A stretch of 64,000 bases of DNA from Adiantum capillus-veneris (GCA_014529385.2 CM043966.1:95166087-95230086); one strand, 5' to 3'. Counted from the stretch's first letter, positions 45,398 through 57,663 are shown. Translations and numbers: made by a program. Notes: generated by a model not told the origin, from the sequence alone.

Positions 45398-48300
45398 AGA
45401 AAGAAAAAGGGTCTCGCCTGATCCAAAAATAGGTGAAGCATTTTCAACGAGCTCCTTGGTAACAAAGAATGGATCAGTATGTTTTACAAAACTTGAAGAT
45501 TTGAAGAGATGTGAGAAGCAATATGTGCATAATGTACAAATAGGCATGAAAAAGAGTGGGCTGCTAAAGCCTAGTGAAAATGTTTTGGGTTTGTGTGAAC
45601 AAGTTTCTTTTGTAGATACTATGGGTGAGCTTGATGCTATAATGAGGTCTAGTTTGCATCTTGAAAATGAAGTTGTGGAAGTTTGCTCTATGGAAATGTA
45701 TCAAGTAATAGAAGCTTTTAAAGAAAGCCAAACAGTAGGCCCAGAAGTCCATGTTGAAACTAAATACAAGAGTGTAGCAAAGAAGGTGAAACCAGTAGCT
45801 TCACCCTTACCACCCAACAACAGGGAAAAGATTGAACAGGCTTCTTTACAACCAAGTTTGCGGAATCCTAAAAAGATCGGGCATACCTTCACAAAGGAGT
45901 CTTTTCAAGAGTTGCAGATTGGTTGCGAGGAGTTTCTAACACAGGAGGAGACAAAGTGCTTCAAAGAAATGCTTTCAAAGCATGGTAAGGCTTTTGCATT
46001 TGAGCCACATGAGATAGGATGTGTTGATCCTTATATTGTAGCTCCCATGGTAATTTTCACAATACCTCATGTGCCTTGGAATCTGCGGCCTATTCCGGTT
46101 CCAAAGGCTCATTTGCCAAAGTTAGTAGAGCTACTGAATGAGAAAATCAAAATGGGAATCTTGGAGCCTTCTTGTGCTCCATACTCAAATAGGTGGTTCA
46201 CAGTTCCAAAGAAGAATGGTTCTCTACGCTTCATCCAAGATATGCAACCAGTGAACAAGGTGACAATTAGAAATGTAGGAACAGGTCCAATTGTGGATGA
46301 ATTTGTAGAGGCGTTTGCAGGGAGGGCAATCTACTCAATGGGGGATCTCTACTCAGGGTATGATCAATTTCAGCTTGCAATCGAAAGCAGAGACTTGACA
46401 ACCATGAGGGCACCTTTGGGTTTGGTAAGGATGTGTACCTTGCCACAGGGAGCAACCAACTCGGTTGCACATATGATGAATGGGATGAATAAGGTCTTAC
46501 GTGACTTTATTCCTCAAATCACAATGCCTTTCATTGATGATTTGCCTATCAAAGGATGTGAAGAAAGTGACAGAGATGAAGCTTTGGATCTCAAGGGATG
46601 TCGCAGGTTTGTGGTAAACCACATAAATGATTGTGATAAAATTTTGTCTAGGTTGGAAGAAGTGAATCTTACATTGTCAGGGAAAAAGTCTATGTTTGGT
46701 GTCAATGAAGTGCTCATTGTGGGGCACATGTGCGGGCCATATGGTAGGAAACCTTGTCCATCAAAGGTAGATGCCATCCAAAGAATGAAAGAAACATGCA
46801 CTAGCATCACTGAGGTTAGAAGGTTTCTGGGAGCATGTGTCTTCTATGTTATTTGGATTCCACATTATGCACATGTAGCTGATCCTCTTTATCAGCTGCT
46901 TAAAAAGAATCAAAAGTTTAAATGGACAGAAGCACATGTAAAATCCATGAAAAAGCTAAAGGAGTTACTCCAGTCAGCAACGACTTTGAGAAAGGTAGAC
47001 TATGAGTGTCAAAGGCCAGTGATTGTGACAGTAGATACCAGCCCTACAGGGATTGGATGGGCAATAGGGCAAGATGACAAAGAAGGACACAGGTATGTGG
47101 TAAGATTTGGAGCAAAGGTACTAAGTGATCGCCAAAGAAACTATCCACAGATAAAGAGAGAGTTATGGGGTATGGTTACAGCCTTGAAAAGTGGAAAAGA
47201 GTACCTAATTGGTGCATGTGTGGTTGTAGAAACAGATTGTCTACCACTTCTTGGGATGATTACAAGCTGCTCAACACCAGACATTGCTATGTTGCGGTGG
47301 ATTGCCTACATTAAGTCCTTAAATCCCGAGTTTAAGCACATTGCAGGTAAAGACAATACAGTGGCAGATATGCTATCAAGGGCAAGGTATGAAGATGAGT
47401 CACAAATGATTGATGAGGGAGATGATGTAGGCACAAAATTCTATTCTATCTCTCATGTCAAAGGTAACAATGTCAACATGACTAATCCACTTGAATTGTT
47501 CTTGAAAGATCTTTATGAAGGTGATTGGCTTCTTATTGGAAGCTACTTGAGTACTCTAACAAAACAGGATGATTGGTCTGAACATGAATTCAAGAGGATA
47601 CGCAGGAAAGCATATGGTTACTTTTTGAGGGATGGTTACCTGTGGAAGCATCCTAAACAAAAGGGTGCTACACCACAAAGGGTTATATGTAAAAAAGAGA
47701 CTCAAGTAAAGCTCATGCAAGAGTTTCATGAGAGTCTATGGGCTGGACACAGGGGTGTGTGGGCAACCTTCTCCAAGTTGAAAGAAAAATACTGGTGGAA
47801 GGGTATGTATAAAGATGTATCTCAGTTTGTAGAGTCATGTGTAACTTGTCAAATGTATTCAAATGTTCGACATCGTGATGGATTGCACCCTACATATCCA
47901 CTAGCCATGCACTATAAATGGGTTGTGGATCTAGTAACGATGCCTTTAGGACTCTGGCAGATGAGATACTTGGTTCTTGCACGAGAGGACCTAACTAACC
48001 AGGTTGAAGGAAGAGCATTAAGAGCTAAGACCACAGAAGCTGTGTGCAAATTCCTTCTTGATGAGGTGATTTGCCGTTATGGTTGTGTGGGAAAAATCAC
48101 TGCAGATCGAGGTGAACTGGATGCCGAAGAAGCAAGGGAGTTCTTTTCTAGATTAGGGATGAATCTTTCTCTTACTACAGCTTACAACCCTGAAGGCAAT
48201 GGAAAGAGTGAAAGAGGGCATCCTCCTATCATCAAAGCTTTGGCCAAGGCTTGCGAAGGAAGAGTTGGTGAGTGGCCAAAACTGTTACCATATGCTTTAT

Positions 48301-48905
48301 GGGCTGATCGTACAACACATAGCTCAGTAACTGGCTACATGCCTGCGGAGCTAATGTATGGTCAAAAGCCAGTGATGCCAATTGAAGATACAATTCCCAC
48401 ATGGAATGTACTACCTTGGCAAGAGGGGCTTAGCAGGGAAGATCTCCTTGCATTGCGCATAAGGCAACTAGAGAGAAGACCTGGAGACATTAAGGCTGCA
48501 AAAGAACGACTCAAAAATGCAAGATTGAAAACCAAGGACTACTTTGATAAGCGACATCGGCTCAGGAGCAAAGCAATTGACAAAGGTGACTGGGTTTTAG
48601 TGTATGATAGTAGCCTTGATAACCAACACACAGTCATGCGTAAGTTTTCAAAAAGATGGTTTGGACCATATGTTGTAAAACATGTGCATGAAAATGCTAC
48701 TTACAGCTTGTCTGAACTAGATGGCACAGAAGTAAAGATTCCCATTGCAGGAAAAAGGATCAAAATGTTTAAGAGAAGAGGAGACAATGATCCAGAAAAT
48801 GCTGATGAGGAAGAAGAGCAAAACACAGGTGAAGATCAAAGTGAAAATGAAGCTCTGGAATCATCCAGTGAAGATGAGAGCAAGGAAGATGTACAAGAGG
48901 GCTGA
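45360..48905 (+). CDS. Pol (RT, RNase H, integrase), young gypsy element
   Basis: Open from the frameshift site; the frame has no ATG near its beginning, which supports expression by frameshifting. RT has NRWFTVPKKNGSLRF, a DLYSGYDQF block and catalytic FIDD (46530-46541). RNase H has VTVDTSPTGIGWAIG and the HIAGKDNTVADMLSR block. Integrase has an HHCC finger (AGHRG...ESCVTCQ), a core with TADRGELD and a Glu in the SERG block, and a GPY-type motif (RWFGPYVVKHV). It ends in a long acidic tail and has no chromodomain. The RT text resembles a Ty3 branch I associate with fungal and seed-free plant elements; this is from memory. No stop or frameshift was seen. Confidence 0.92.
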   Translation, partial: WPSTIVKRDCSGTERKRVSPDPKIGEAFSTSSLVTKNGSVCFTKLEDLKRCEKQYVHNVQIGMKKSGLLKPSENVLGLCEQVSFVDTMGELDAIMRSSLHLENEVVEVCSMEMYQVIEAFKESQTVGPEVHVETKYKSVAKKVKPVASPLPPNNREKIEQASLQPSLRNPKKIGHTFTKESFQELQIGCEEFLTQEETKCFKEMLSKHGKAFAFEPHEIGCVDPYIVAPMVIFTIPHVPWNLRPIPVPKAHLPKLVELLNEKIKMGILEPSCAPYSNRWFTVPKKNGSLRFIQDMQPVNKVTIRNVGTGPIVDEFVEAFAGRAIYSMGDLYSGYDQFQLAIESRDLTTMRAPLGLVRMCTLPQGATNSVAHMMNGMNKVLRDFIPQITMPFIDDLPIKGCEESDRDEALDLKGCRRFVVNHINDCDKILSRLEEVNLTLSGKKSMFGVNEVLIVGHMCGPYGRKPCPSKVDAIQRMKETCTSITEVRRFLGACVFYVIWIPHYAHVADPLYQLLKKNQKFKWTEAHVKSMKKLKELLQSATTLRKVDYECQRPVIVTVDTSPTGIGWAIGQDDKEGHRYVVRFGAKVLSDRQRNYPQIKRELWGMVTALKSGKEYLIGACVVVETDCLPLLGMITSCSTPDIAMLRWIAYIKSLNPEFKHIAGKDNTVADMLSRARYEDESQMIDEGDDVGTKFYSISHVKGNNVNMTNPLELFLKDLYEGDWLLIGSYLSTLTKQDDWSEHEFKRIRRKAYGYFLRDGYLWKHPKQKGATPQRVICKKETQVKLMQEFHESLWAGHRGVWATFSKLKEKYWWKGMYKDVSQFVESCVTCQMYSNVRHRDGLHPTYPLAMHYKWVVDLVTMPLGLWQMRYLVLAREDLTNQVEGRALRAKTTEAVCKFLLDEVICRYGCVGKITADRGELDAEEAREFFSRLGMNLSLTTAYNPEGNGKSERGHPPIIKALAKACEGRVGEWPKLLPYALWADRTTHSSVTGYMPAELMYGQKPVMPIEDTIPTWNVLPWQEGLSREDLLALRIRQLERRPGDIKAAKERLKNARLKTKDYFDKRHRLRSKAIDKGDWVLVYDSSLDNQHTVMRKFSKRWFGPYVVKHVHENATYSLSELDGTEVKIPIAGKRIKMFKRRGDNDPENADEEEEQNTGEDQSENEALESSSEDESKEDVQEG

Positions 48906-48951
48906 TCTTACAAAGAAATAATTTGGCACATACCGGAGGATGTGCAGGTTT

Positions 48952-48963
48952 AGAGGGGGTGGA
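48952..48963 (+). other. Polypurine tract, young gypsy element
   Basis: AGAGGGGGTGGA directly before the 3' LTR. Confidence 0.85.
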
Positions 48964-50967
48964 TGTCGTGCTGTGACATGTACATAGTGGGAACACATGC
49001 TACAAGAGTTATCTTGTAACTTTTTAGATACATAATTATATTTCCTATAATGTACATATGCATATGTAAGTATAAAAATAAGCTTTCTATCTCATCTTAT
49101 TATTTATCTCAAGGGTAATGAATTCTTACTTTACCATCAAAAAATACTATGGGAAAAGTGTCAATAGCTCCGCCTCTTTAACTTGGGGCAAAAAGCATTG
49201 ATTCTTTATTTCTACTATTTCATTATCATCTCACACCCTAGCTAGATCCTATATCTAGGGTAAACTCCAATATATATATATTCTATGTATTTTTCATATT
49301 TTTCTTATATTTCTTTTTAAATAGCTACTAGGATGGAATCAAATCCTAGTGGGACACTAGGTGGCATGATTTCAAAGATACACTCATTTTAATGCATTAT
49401 TGCAAGCATGGTTACAAAACTTTGTCAAGGAGAAATGTCATGCTTTCATATGGCATGAGGTGTCCTTGGGAATTGAATGAAAGTCAAGGCTAAGGAGACC
49501 ACATGAAGACTTTTGCTGCCATAAATGGACCCTATTTTGATGAATTTTTTACACAAGGTTCCAATCCGAATTGGAGAATGATTTTAAAATGAAAATCGTA
49601 GCCAATGAGCTGAAGTTTTTGCCCATATTTTTACTTTTTTATTTGGAGCTACGGTTGAGGAGATATGATTAAAATACTGGACCCCAGTCTGCCCACATCA
49701 TGCAGGGACAGCTCATTTCCAACTTTTCCAATTCCTGTTCACACTGGCTCCTCTCTTCTTGTGTAAACCCTTGTGGGTTCCCTTCACCTATAAAAGGGGA
49801 CCTCTTCTTCCTTGGAAGGAACTCAAGCATTCAAGCCATAGATGAGAGGAATTCTTGAGGGAGTGAGTAGTAATGCCTAATTGTACTTAGCCCCATTAAC
49901 ATAAGCCCAAGCCTACACTTTCTCCTAGAGAAAAACTAGCCATTCTTGTACGCCATCCTTGGAGGATCAACTCTAATCAAAGAAGGTGTTGTACTTGGCG
50001 TATCAATCAAAGTGGAATTATCCACTCTTCTTCTCTCTCCATCAATAATGGTGCCGAAGGGTTTCAAGTAAGATGTGTTCTACATTGATGTTTTCTTGAT
50101 TTCTTGTTGTTTTCATTTTCATCTCTAATCCAACATATATATATGTATCTAATCTCATCTTCTTAACCAAACCTATCTCTCTCATTCTTAGTAATTCATC
50201 CTCTCTAGGTTCTCTTGCTACAGGTACATCTCTCCCCGCAGTATCCTTATTGCCTACGGGCAAGAATAGGGCTTGGGAGGGAAACTTCTCATCTCTTCAC
50301 TTCTCTCATATCTACATTTCTCACATACTATCCTAGATGAATAACCCACATGATGATCATTTCTATCGCTTTCACTCTGTACAATCTATTAGAATTAACG
50401 TATGGATTAGCCGTAAAATACACTTTCAACAACGTATAGTGTTTCTCTTTGGCCCTGAAAGGCTCAATGAAATACTTCTATCGCCGGATCCCATCATACT
50501 ACCTCTCATAGACTATAATTTTTCTTTTGATGTAAGCGTAGTTATCTTGCTATGAACCAAGAGGATTTGTACACACAATTAATCCCAATCACTAGACAAA
50601 ATATATATATTATGGTAAGCACAAAACTACAATTCCAAAGAACAATTCGTAGCCTATTTGGTCAGCCAAGATTGAATGCCATTAACTCATCCATTAACCC
50701 TTTCATATTACCCATGATACGATATGACCATAGCCTTGATGTTTTCATCTTCGTATTGTTTTGACATTCTCTTTTGCGTTCTTTCTTTGTGTGTGTGTGA
50801 GTGCAAGAGAGAAAGGGTGAGTCTTCTTTGATTGCACTTCTTTCCAAACCCTAGTCTTCATGGCATCTATGGTTTAACTCCTTCATATAGTTTTTGTTGA
50901 GTTCTCTCACAAACTCTCACAGCCATAAGCCCGGTGCTTTCCTAGCAAGACCGCAAATTTCTCGACA
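48964..50967 (+). repeat. 3' LTR, young gypsy element
   Basis: 2004 bp, about four differences from the 5' LTR. It carries the same TATA box and both small frames (50337-50555, 50552-50764) with unchanged predicted peptides. Confidence 0.95.
50337..50764 (+). CDS. Copies of small LTR ORFs a and b in the 3' LTR
   Basis: Identical in predicted sequence to 42320-42747. The two frames overlap by ATGA at 50552-50555. Here they would lie in the 3' part of the element RNA or be driven into flanking DNA by the 3' LTR promoter. Confidence 0.5.
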
Positions 50968-51607
50968 CCGCAGTCTTCCAGCACGCCATGCAAGGCTTTT
51001 GGTAGCCTTTACACACCTTTTATAAAAATAAAAGATGGCTTTAAACTTGGTCGGCCGCCCACTAAAAAAATTTACAAGCTTTGCCATTTAAACTTGGCCG
51101 CCCATTGTTCTACTCGGCCGCCCAATGCAAAATCCTCCAAGCTCTTTAAATTCAACCACTCTTGATTGGCCATTGAATAGTCAAAGCTGTCGATTTGAAC
51201 AAGGCAAAATTGAATAAATCGCATCTAAAGTTCAAAACAGGAGGCGATCAAAGGCCGGGTATAATTACGACTATCCGCCACGACACAGGGCACGAATCAG
51301 GCAGTGACCATATCGTAAAATTATCAGTGTATTATTATTTTGGGGGTAAGGGAGACCGGACGCTACAAAATTCAACTGGCTTAGTAACACACTGTCGGAC
51401 CGTCTACTTTCTGGCAATTTCCTAGCGCATCGCCATTCCGAACTGGACGCCACCGCTATTTCTCAGCTAAGTACATTACATTTTTGTTATTTTATTTCGC
51501 ATATTGCATCTGTGAATATTACCAAATAGCCTTTTTCAACATTACCATTTAAGTATTTATTTAAAATTAAAAAAATAAAAAATAAAAATAAAAAAAAGCA
51601 CACAATC
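50968..51607 (+). other. Leader of older gypsy element, right part
   Basis: Continuation of 40183-40946 after the nested insertion. It is non-coding and ends in an A-rich stretch before the gag ATG. Short repeats of GGCCGCCCA/CGGCCGCCCA occur at about 51050-51125. Confidence 0.65.
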
Positions 51608-51925
51608 ATGGCACACCTTCCTTCGGCACCCACGATTGCAGAGCAACTTCAAAATTTGCAGCAGTCACTCACATATGAATGCATGCGAAGGCAAGAACTT
51701 GAAGATAAATTATTGCATTCTGCACGCACCGAATCTGCATCGGCACCCCAGAAAAACAAAATTAGTAGAAAAGCCTTCACTTTCAAAGATTTTGATGACA
51801 CTAAAGATGCTAGCACGGTTCTAGCATGGGTTAGCCAACTAGATGACTATTTTCATGATGAAGACTTTCCCGAGCGTGAAATGGTAAAGTGTGCATCAAA
51901 TCGTTTAAAGTGCAAGGCACTGTTA
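51608..51925 (+). pseudogene. Gag N-terminal remnant, older gypsy element
   Basis: Begins at an ATG and encodes about 105 residues of gag, up to the SNRLK-type block of the gag domain. It then joins protease sequence directly near 51915-51925. The rest of gag, including any zinc knuckle, is deleted. Confidence 0.8.
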
Positions 51926-52680
51926 AGGGTGAAAATGTCACCATTCTGCTAGATGATGGTAGTAGCCATGATTTCATTTCCAATCGATTGGCACAGCAAT
52001 TATCACTCTCTGAAATTTCATCACCTCACAAGGTCAAAATTGTTTTTAATAATCAACGTTTTAATTGTAAAACTCAAGTCACTGTTGACGTTTGCATTGG
52101 TGAATTCACACAAGCACGTACATTTTTGGTAGCACCATTGCATGGTCTCGATATGATTTTGGGAATTCCATTTCGTCATGAATTTGACCCGTTGATTAAT
52201 TATAAAACGTGTACAATGTCTCCCACTCATAATAATAAAAATTTCTCCATCCAAGCAACACTGGCATATAAAAAATTTCCACTCCTCTCTCACACTCAAG
52301 CCAAACGAGCAATTCGAAAACTGGGGAAAACATATCTAGTCTTGGTAAATCAAATTTCTGCTGCAACGGAAACTTCACATAACTCCACCCATGATGAATT
52401 CCTCTCTCAATTTAAAGATTGTTTCATGCATGATCTACCACCTGGAATTCCACCATCACGCCCAGAAGACCACAAAATTGACATCATACCGGATAGTGAA
52501 CCTCCTTGTAGAGCACCTTATCGTGTAAATCCTACCGCACACAGGGAAATACAATCTCAAATCACTGATTTACTTGATCGAGGCCTAATCCGCCCTAGTA
52601 GTTCACCATACGGAGCTCCAGTACTTCTTGTCAAGAAGAAAATGGAACCTTTCGTATGTGTATCGACTACAGGGCTTTAA
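51889..52680 (+). pseudogene. Protease and RT start, older gypsy element
   Basis: Contains the protease active-site region ILLDDGSSHDFIS, the LDMILGIPF strand and the RT entry (RPSSSPYGAPVLLVKKK). A missing base near 52642 shifts the frame in the conserved KKDGT block, ending at a TAA at 52680. The gag-protease join is upstream at about 51920. Confidence 0.88.
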
Positions 52681-52720
52681 ACAAGATCACCATTAAGAAT
52701 CTAGGTTTCCTATTCCTAGA

Positions 52721-53830
52721 GTGGATGATCTACTAGACAAACTGAAAGGGGCACACATCTTTAGCAAAATTGACCTTAAATCAGGGTATCACCAAGTCAA
52801 AATGTTTAAACATGATGTCTACAAAACTGCTTTCAGAACACAAACTGGACACTATGAATTTCTTGTCATACCATTTGGTTTGACAAATGCACTAGCTACA
52901 TTCACACGCATGATGAATCGAATTTTCATTGACCATCAAGATTTTGTGATTTTATTTTTTGATGACATTTTGGTATTCAGTAAATCTGAAGAAGAGCATA
53001 AGCAACATTTAACACGTGTATTTGATCTGCTTGCACAAAATCACTTGTATTCAAATCCTGAAAAGAGTTCATTTTTCCAATCTGAAATTGAATATTTGGG
53101 ACACATTGTATTGGGTAAGGGAATACATGTTGATCCAAAGAAAATTGAAGCCATTCAATCATGGCCTAGACCCAAAAACTTGCATGAGCTACGATCTTTT
53201 ATTGGTCTTTGTAGCTATTACAAGAAATTTGTTCGTAATTTTGCTTACAAAGCACATTATTTGACTCTCTTATTGAAGAAAAACACGCCTTATGAATGGA
53301 CTGATTTGCAAGAAAGCTCATTTAATGCACTTAAACATGCTTTGACTAATGCAACTGTATTGCAATTGCCTGATTTTGAAAGACCATTCTTTGTGGTGGT
53401 CACTGATGCTAGTAGAAAAGTTATCGATGCAGTCCTTATGCAAGATAACCATCCAATTGCTTTCGAAAGTAGTAAATTCAAACCGTCTGAAACAAAGTTC
53501 AGTACTTATGATAAAGAGTTGATTGCTGTGGTATATGCATTGAAAATTTGGAAACACTATGTAATGGGTACTGACTTGATCATTAAAACTGATCAACAAA
53601 GTATCAAATATTTACTCTCTCAGCCCTTAATAGATGATAGACATATTAAGTGGGCCGCTTTTATTCAAAGTTTTCAGCCCAACATTCAATACCAACCTGG
53701 TAAAGAAAACGTTGTAGCTGATGCTTTGAGTAGAAGACCCTCACTTAATCATCTATCAACCATTACGGGAACTTCACTTGACACTATGCCTGACACTTAT
53801 GCACATGATGATGACTTCAAAACAACATAG
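52721..53830 (+). pseudogene. RT - RNase H, older gypsy element
   Basis: Open for 369 codons after a second indel near 52700. RT palm has FSKIDLKSGYHQ and catalytic FFDDILVFS. RNase H has VVTDASRKVIDAVL, a YDKELIAVVYALK block and a KTDQQS block. It ends at TAG 53828-53830, in the same frame as the integrase part, so a single nonsense change separates them. Confidence 0.9.
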
Positions 53831-55300
53831 TTGCACATGCTTGATAATTATGTACACACATTTCTTGAATACACTATTCAAGAAAACTTCCTTTATTTCA
53901 TACAAAAATTGTGTGTGACTAAACCTTTCCGTACATTAATTATTGAAGAATTGCACAAACCCCCTTACGCTGGACATAGAGGATTTGCTGCAACTTTTCA
54001 AAATTTATGTCATGATTTCTATTGGCCTACTATGAGAATGGATGTTAAACAGTATGTGTCAACTTGTTTGATTTGTCAAAAAGTCAAAGTAGCTACATGT
54101 AAGAAACTGGGACTTTTACACCCTCTCCATATTCCTGAAAGACCTTGGGAACATATTTCAATGGATTTTGTTACTAGTTTCCCACTCACAATGCACAAAC
54201 ATGACATGATATGGACTATTATTGATCGTTTCTCTAAACAAGCGTACTTTGTTCCGTGTAAGAAAACACTCACATCACATCAAGCTGCACTTTTGTTTCT
54301 TAAGACTGTTTTCCCACATCATGGTTTGCCTAAAGTGATTATTTCTGATCGAGATTCAAAATTTTGTAGTGCTTTTTGGACTACTGTGTTTGAAAATCTT
54401 GGCACTACACTTGACTTCACTTCTGCATTCCATCCTGAATCCAATGGTCAAACCGAAGTCACCAATCGCACTATTATTGACTTGCTAAAGGCTTATGTTT
54501 CTTCTCAACCTAAGAAATGGGATGATTACCTTCATATTTTGCAATTTGCCTACAACAATACCACTCACATTGCCACGGGTAAGTCTCCATTTGAAATTGT
54601 CTATGGTCACTCACTTCCTACTCCTGCTTCACGTCTTTCTAATGTTGTGCCTGCGGCTGATGATTTCACTACTGACTTTCATGATATTTATGCAAGTGTG
54701 CATTCTGCCATTAAACACTCACAAGAACTTTACACCAAGCATGCTAACAAGCACCACAAGGCACACCAATTCAAAGAAGGTGATCATGTTTTACTTCGCA
54801 TTGAAAAACACAGGATCAAAAGTGTTGATACAAAAGTATTTGTGAAGCTTGCTCCTCGTTTTTATGGGCCTTTTAAAATTTCAGCTGTGATTAATGATGT
54901 TTCTTTTCGTTTAGACCTACCTGCACATTGGCACATTCACAATGCATTTCACATTAGTCTTTTACGACCATTCAGAGGACCCCTACCTACACATCATATT
55001 TATGAAGACCCACCTTCACTTGTAGACCAAGAAGAGCAACTCATCCCTGATAAAATAGTTGACCATGAGACCACCACTACACGCACTGGAATGGTTTATA
55101 ATCGTTACCTTTTGACTTTCAAGGGCCACCCTAGAGAGGATGCCAAATGGATGCCTGAAAAGTTTTTTCGCAACTTTCCCGACCTTCTCCACACTTTCCA
55201 TCACTCAAATGGTCCAGTTGATTTCTCTATTGAGCAACTGAGGACAATTGCTATCCCTGGTGGGAGGGATGTTACGAGACTGGGCACCCTCCTGTTGTAG
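53831..55300 (+). pseudogene. Integrase with chromodomain-like tail, older gypsy element
   Basis: 489 codons in frame with the RNase H part. HHCC finger (YAGHRG...CLICQ), catalytic core (MDFVTSFP, SDRDSKF, ESNGQTE), GPF-type motif (RFYGPFKI) and a chromodomain-like end (YLLTFKGHPREDAKWMP). The terminal codons overlap the polypurine tract and the first 31 bp of the 3' LTR. It looks intact on its own but has no start codon of its own. Confidence 0.9.
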
Positions 55301-55949
55301 TGGTTAGCTGCAATTCAGATAGCTGGGCGTAATGGTTAATTATGTGCTGTCTATTTAGTTTACTAATTGAGTTGATGATGATTTTGTAGAGTGGAATGCG
55401 GGGAGTTCATGAAGAGGCGACGACAATTACTCTTGGCCATTTATATTTGCACAGTATCTTAGAACATCATTTCAATAAGACACTATGGCTCTGTAAATAG
55501 TTGTAGTGAGAACTCCCCTTATGGGTCATGCAAGAACTAATGAGCTTCACTCATTTGCAAAAGTAAAGTGGTTGTAAAAAGAGGGGTCTCAATTTTTGGC
55601 ACCTTAAACTCAAAATAATATATTAAATACCAACTCCACAAGAGAGGTGCAGTGGAGTTTGGGGCTAGATTTAGGCCTTTCTCTTGCAGATTCTCTTCTC
55701 TACTCTCTTATGCTATGGTTATTTGTTGTGTACTCTCTAATCTAGTCTCCATCTCTTATACATCTCTTACACTCTCTTACAAGCATGTCTATGTCAATTC
55801 TATGTTTACTGTGTGTGTGTGTGTGTGTCATAGTCTAGGTGAGTGTGTGTGCTTGGAAATTGGAAGAAGAGGTGGACAGGTTGATGGTGATTGCTTGGAA
55901 GCTTGTGTTGAATATTTTAAGCGGTCGATCTCCCCCTCTTCTCTCAACA
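55270..55949 (+). repeat. 3' LTR, older gypsy element
   Basis: 680 bp, partner of 39488-40169, followed by the GTTTA duplication. Confidence 0.93.
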
Positions 55950-55954
55950 GTTTA

Positions 55955-56098
55955 TCTTTTGGCACATACGGTGATGATCACACACACACACACACACGCA
56001 CGCACGCACAGTGCACATGCGTATGCGGACACACACGCAAGTTGTCAGGTGTACAATGCTGGGTACTATAGTTTGCACGTTGTTGAAAAAGGGTAGAT

Positions 56099-56168
<70 letters not shown>

Positions 56169-56666
56169 TAGATTCTCTCTCTCTCTCTCTCACCCACACA
56201 CACACACACACACAGAGGTTAACACAATGTTACGTGTATGATTTTGACTATTTCAAGGCATTGCAAAAGAATAGATTTACATTGAATTTGGAGTACTTCA
56301 TGTAATGTTTGAAGGCTCTTTAATGCGTCTATAGCAAGGATGGCAACCAACAGGGACTCAACAACTCAATTTCGGTGTTGATCCAACATGCTGTGCAAAT
56401 CAACCAGAATGCGACACGTGGAGACCCTCTCCTTCCTCTAATTTTTCAAGCTCCATTATAAAGAGTATAGATAATGGACTATTGAATAATAGCAAAAAAA
56501 ATTGTGTACGCAAGTCCTCAAGAAAAACCCACCTACAAGTTTCCTTGACTATATCTAATGCACCTTGGAGGCCCCTGCCATGTGACATTGGGAAAGGGCT
56601 TAGAGGGGATGGGAGTTGGAGACCAAGATAAACCAAGAAAGAGAGTGGATTGGGCACAAAGAAAAG

Positions 56667-56716
<50 letters not shown>

Positions 56717-57663
56717 AGATGGGTCACACACTCATAAGATTTAATTTGAAGGTTAGGACACCCACAAGAATTGGAGGAAAAAACCTAGGTTTAGTATAAT
56801 CCCACCTACAAATTTTGAGATTTACCTCTAATTTTTTTTAAAACCTTTGTCTTTACCAACACTCACTTATCACTTGTGAGAGTGAGTTGTAATGAGTTAG
56901 AAACATAAAAAATACAACATCGCTATGCTCCAAAAAAGCCATGGATACAAAACGGCTAACACCTTAACATCACAACGTTAAATTTTAAAATCAAGGTGAA
57001 AATATCTCCAAAGTTCAATGAACCTAAATTAATGTTTAGAGAACCTACGGAGAAGTTTAGTACAAAAGCCTTAAAATATAGTAAATTTGCCTCTAAATTT
57101 TGTGGAAAAAACATAGTCTTCGCTTAAGTGTAATTCCACCTATAGATTTTAAAAATTATCTCTAAATTTTAGATTTGAAGGTGAGAAAATCTACAAAGTA
57201 GAGAAATTAAGTATAATAGCTTTTATAGTTGCCCCTAAAAAAATTTATATATAATTTTTTTGATTTTTGGAAGAAAGTATTGCGCCATGCAACCCCCCTT
57301 ACAAATTTTTGAGATTTGCTTCCAAAATTCTAATTTGTCTTTAAGCACTTGAAAAAGCTTAGGCTTAGTGCATTCCCACCTATGAATTTTGAGATTCGCC
57401 TTTGAATCATGAGTTAACCCAAGGCAAGAGCAAGAAATCTAGCATAAAGACCTTCAAAAATAGCCAAGATTTGCCAAAGTTCCCTCCCGTCGTGAAGAAT
57501 CCATTTTCTTACATGAGAAAGCATTTAAAGCTGATCATAATAGTAATGAACTACATGCTTACCAAAATGGAGGATAAATGAAGACTATTTTTTATTGTGT
57601 TAGTGCTCCCAACCAAAGTATGTAATGAGAGAAAGCCTCTGGCATGCTTGTTGGATATATGTA
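55955..57663. other. Intergenic with microsatellites
   Basis: (CA)n at 55980-56035, (CT)n(CA)n at 56098-56165, (CT)n at 56669-56716. The remainder is AT-rich with no recognised gene. Recurring text around TTTTGAGATT(T/C)(A/G)CCT at about 56815-57400 suggests an old degenerate internal repeat. Confidence 0.55.

Larger units (their letters stand above)
40947..50967 (+). mobile_element. Young Ty3/gypsy element with separate gag, protease and pol frames
   Basis: The LTRs 40947-42950 and 48964-50967 are both 2004 bp and differ at about four positions by eye, so insertion is recent. The primer site fits tRNA-Trp and the polypurine tract is 48952-48963. Gag (43004-44488), protease (44485-45378) and pol (45360-48905) are all open but in three successive -1 frames. 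The flanking bases (CCGA before, CCGC after) are only an approximate target duplication. RT, RNase H and integrase differ strongly from the two chromodomain-type gypsy elements in this window. Confidence 0.95.
39488..55949 (+). mobile_element. Older Ty3/gypsy element (chromodomain-type) with GTTTA target duplication, split by a younger gypsy element
   Basis: LTRs at 39488-40169 and 55270-55949 begin TGTTACGAGAC and end CAACA or TAACA, differing by roughly 4 percent by eye. A perfect GTTTA duplication flanks the whole (39483-39487, 55950-55954). The primer site TGGTATCAGAGC is at 40171-40182 and the polypurine tract GGTGGGAGGGA at 55259-55269. The younger element 40947-50967 lies in its leader between the primer site and gag. 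Gag is largely deleted and pol has two frameshifts and one stop, so it is dead. Confidence 0.93.
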
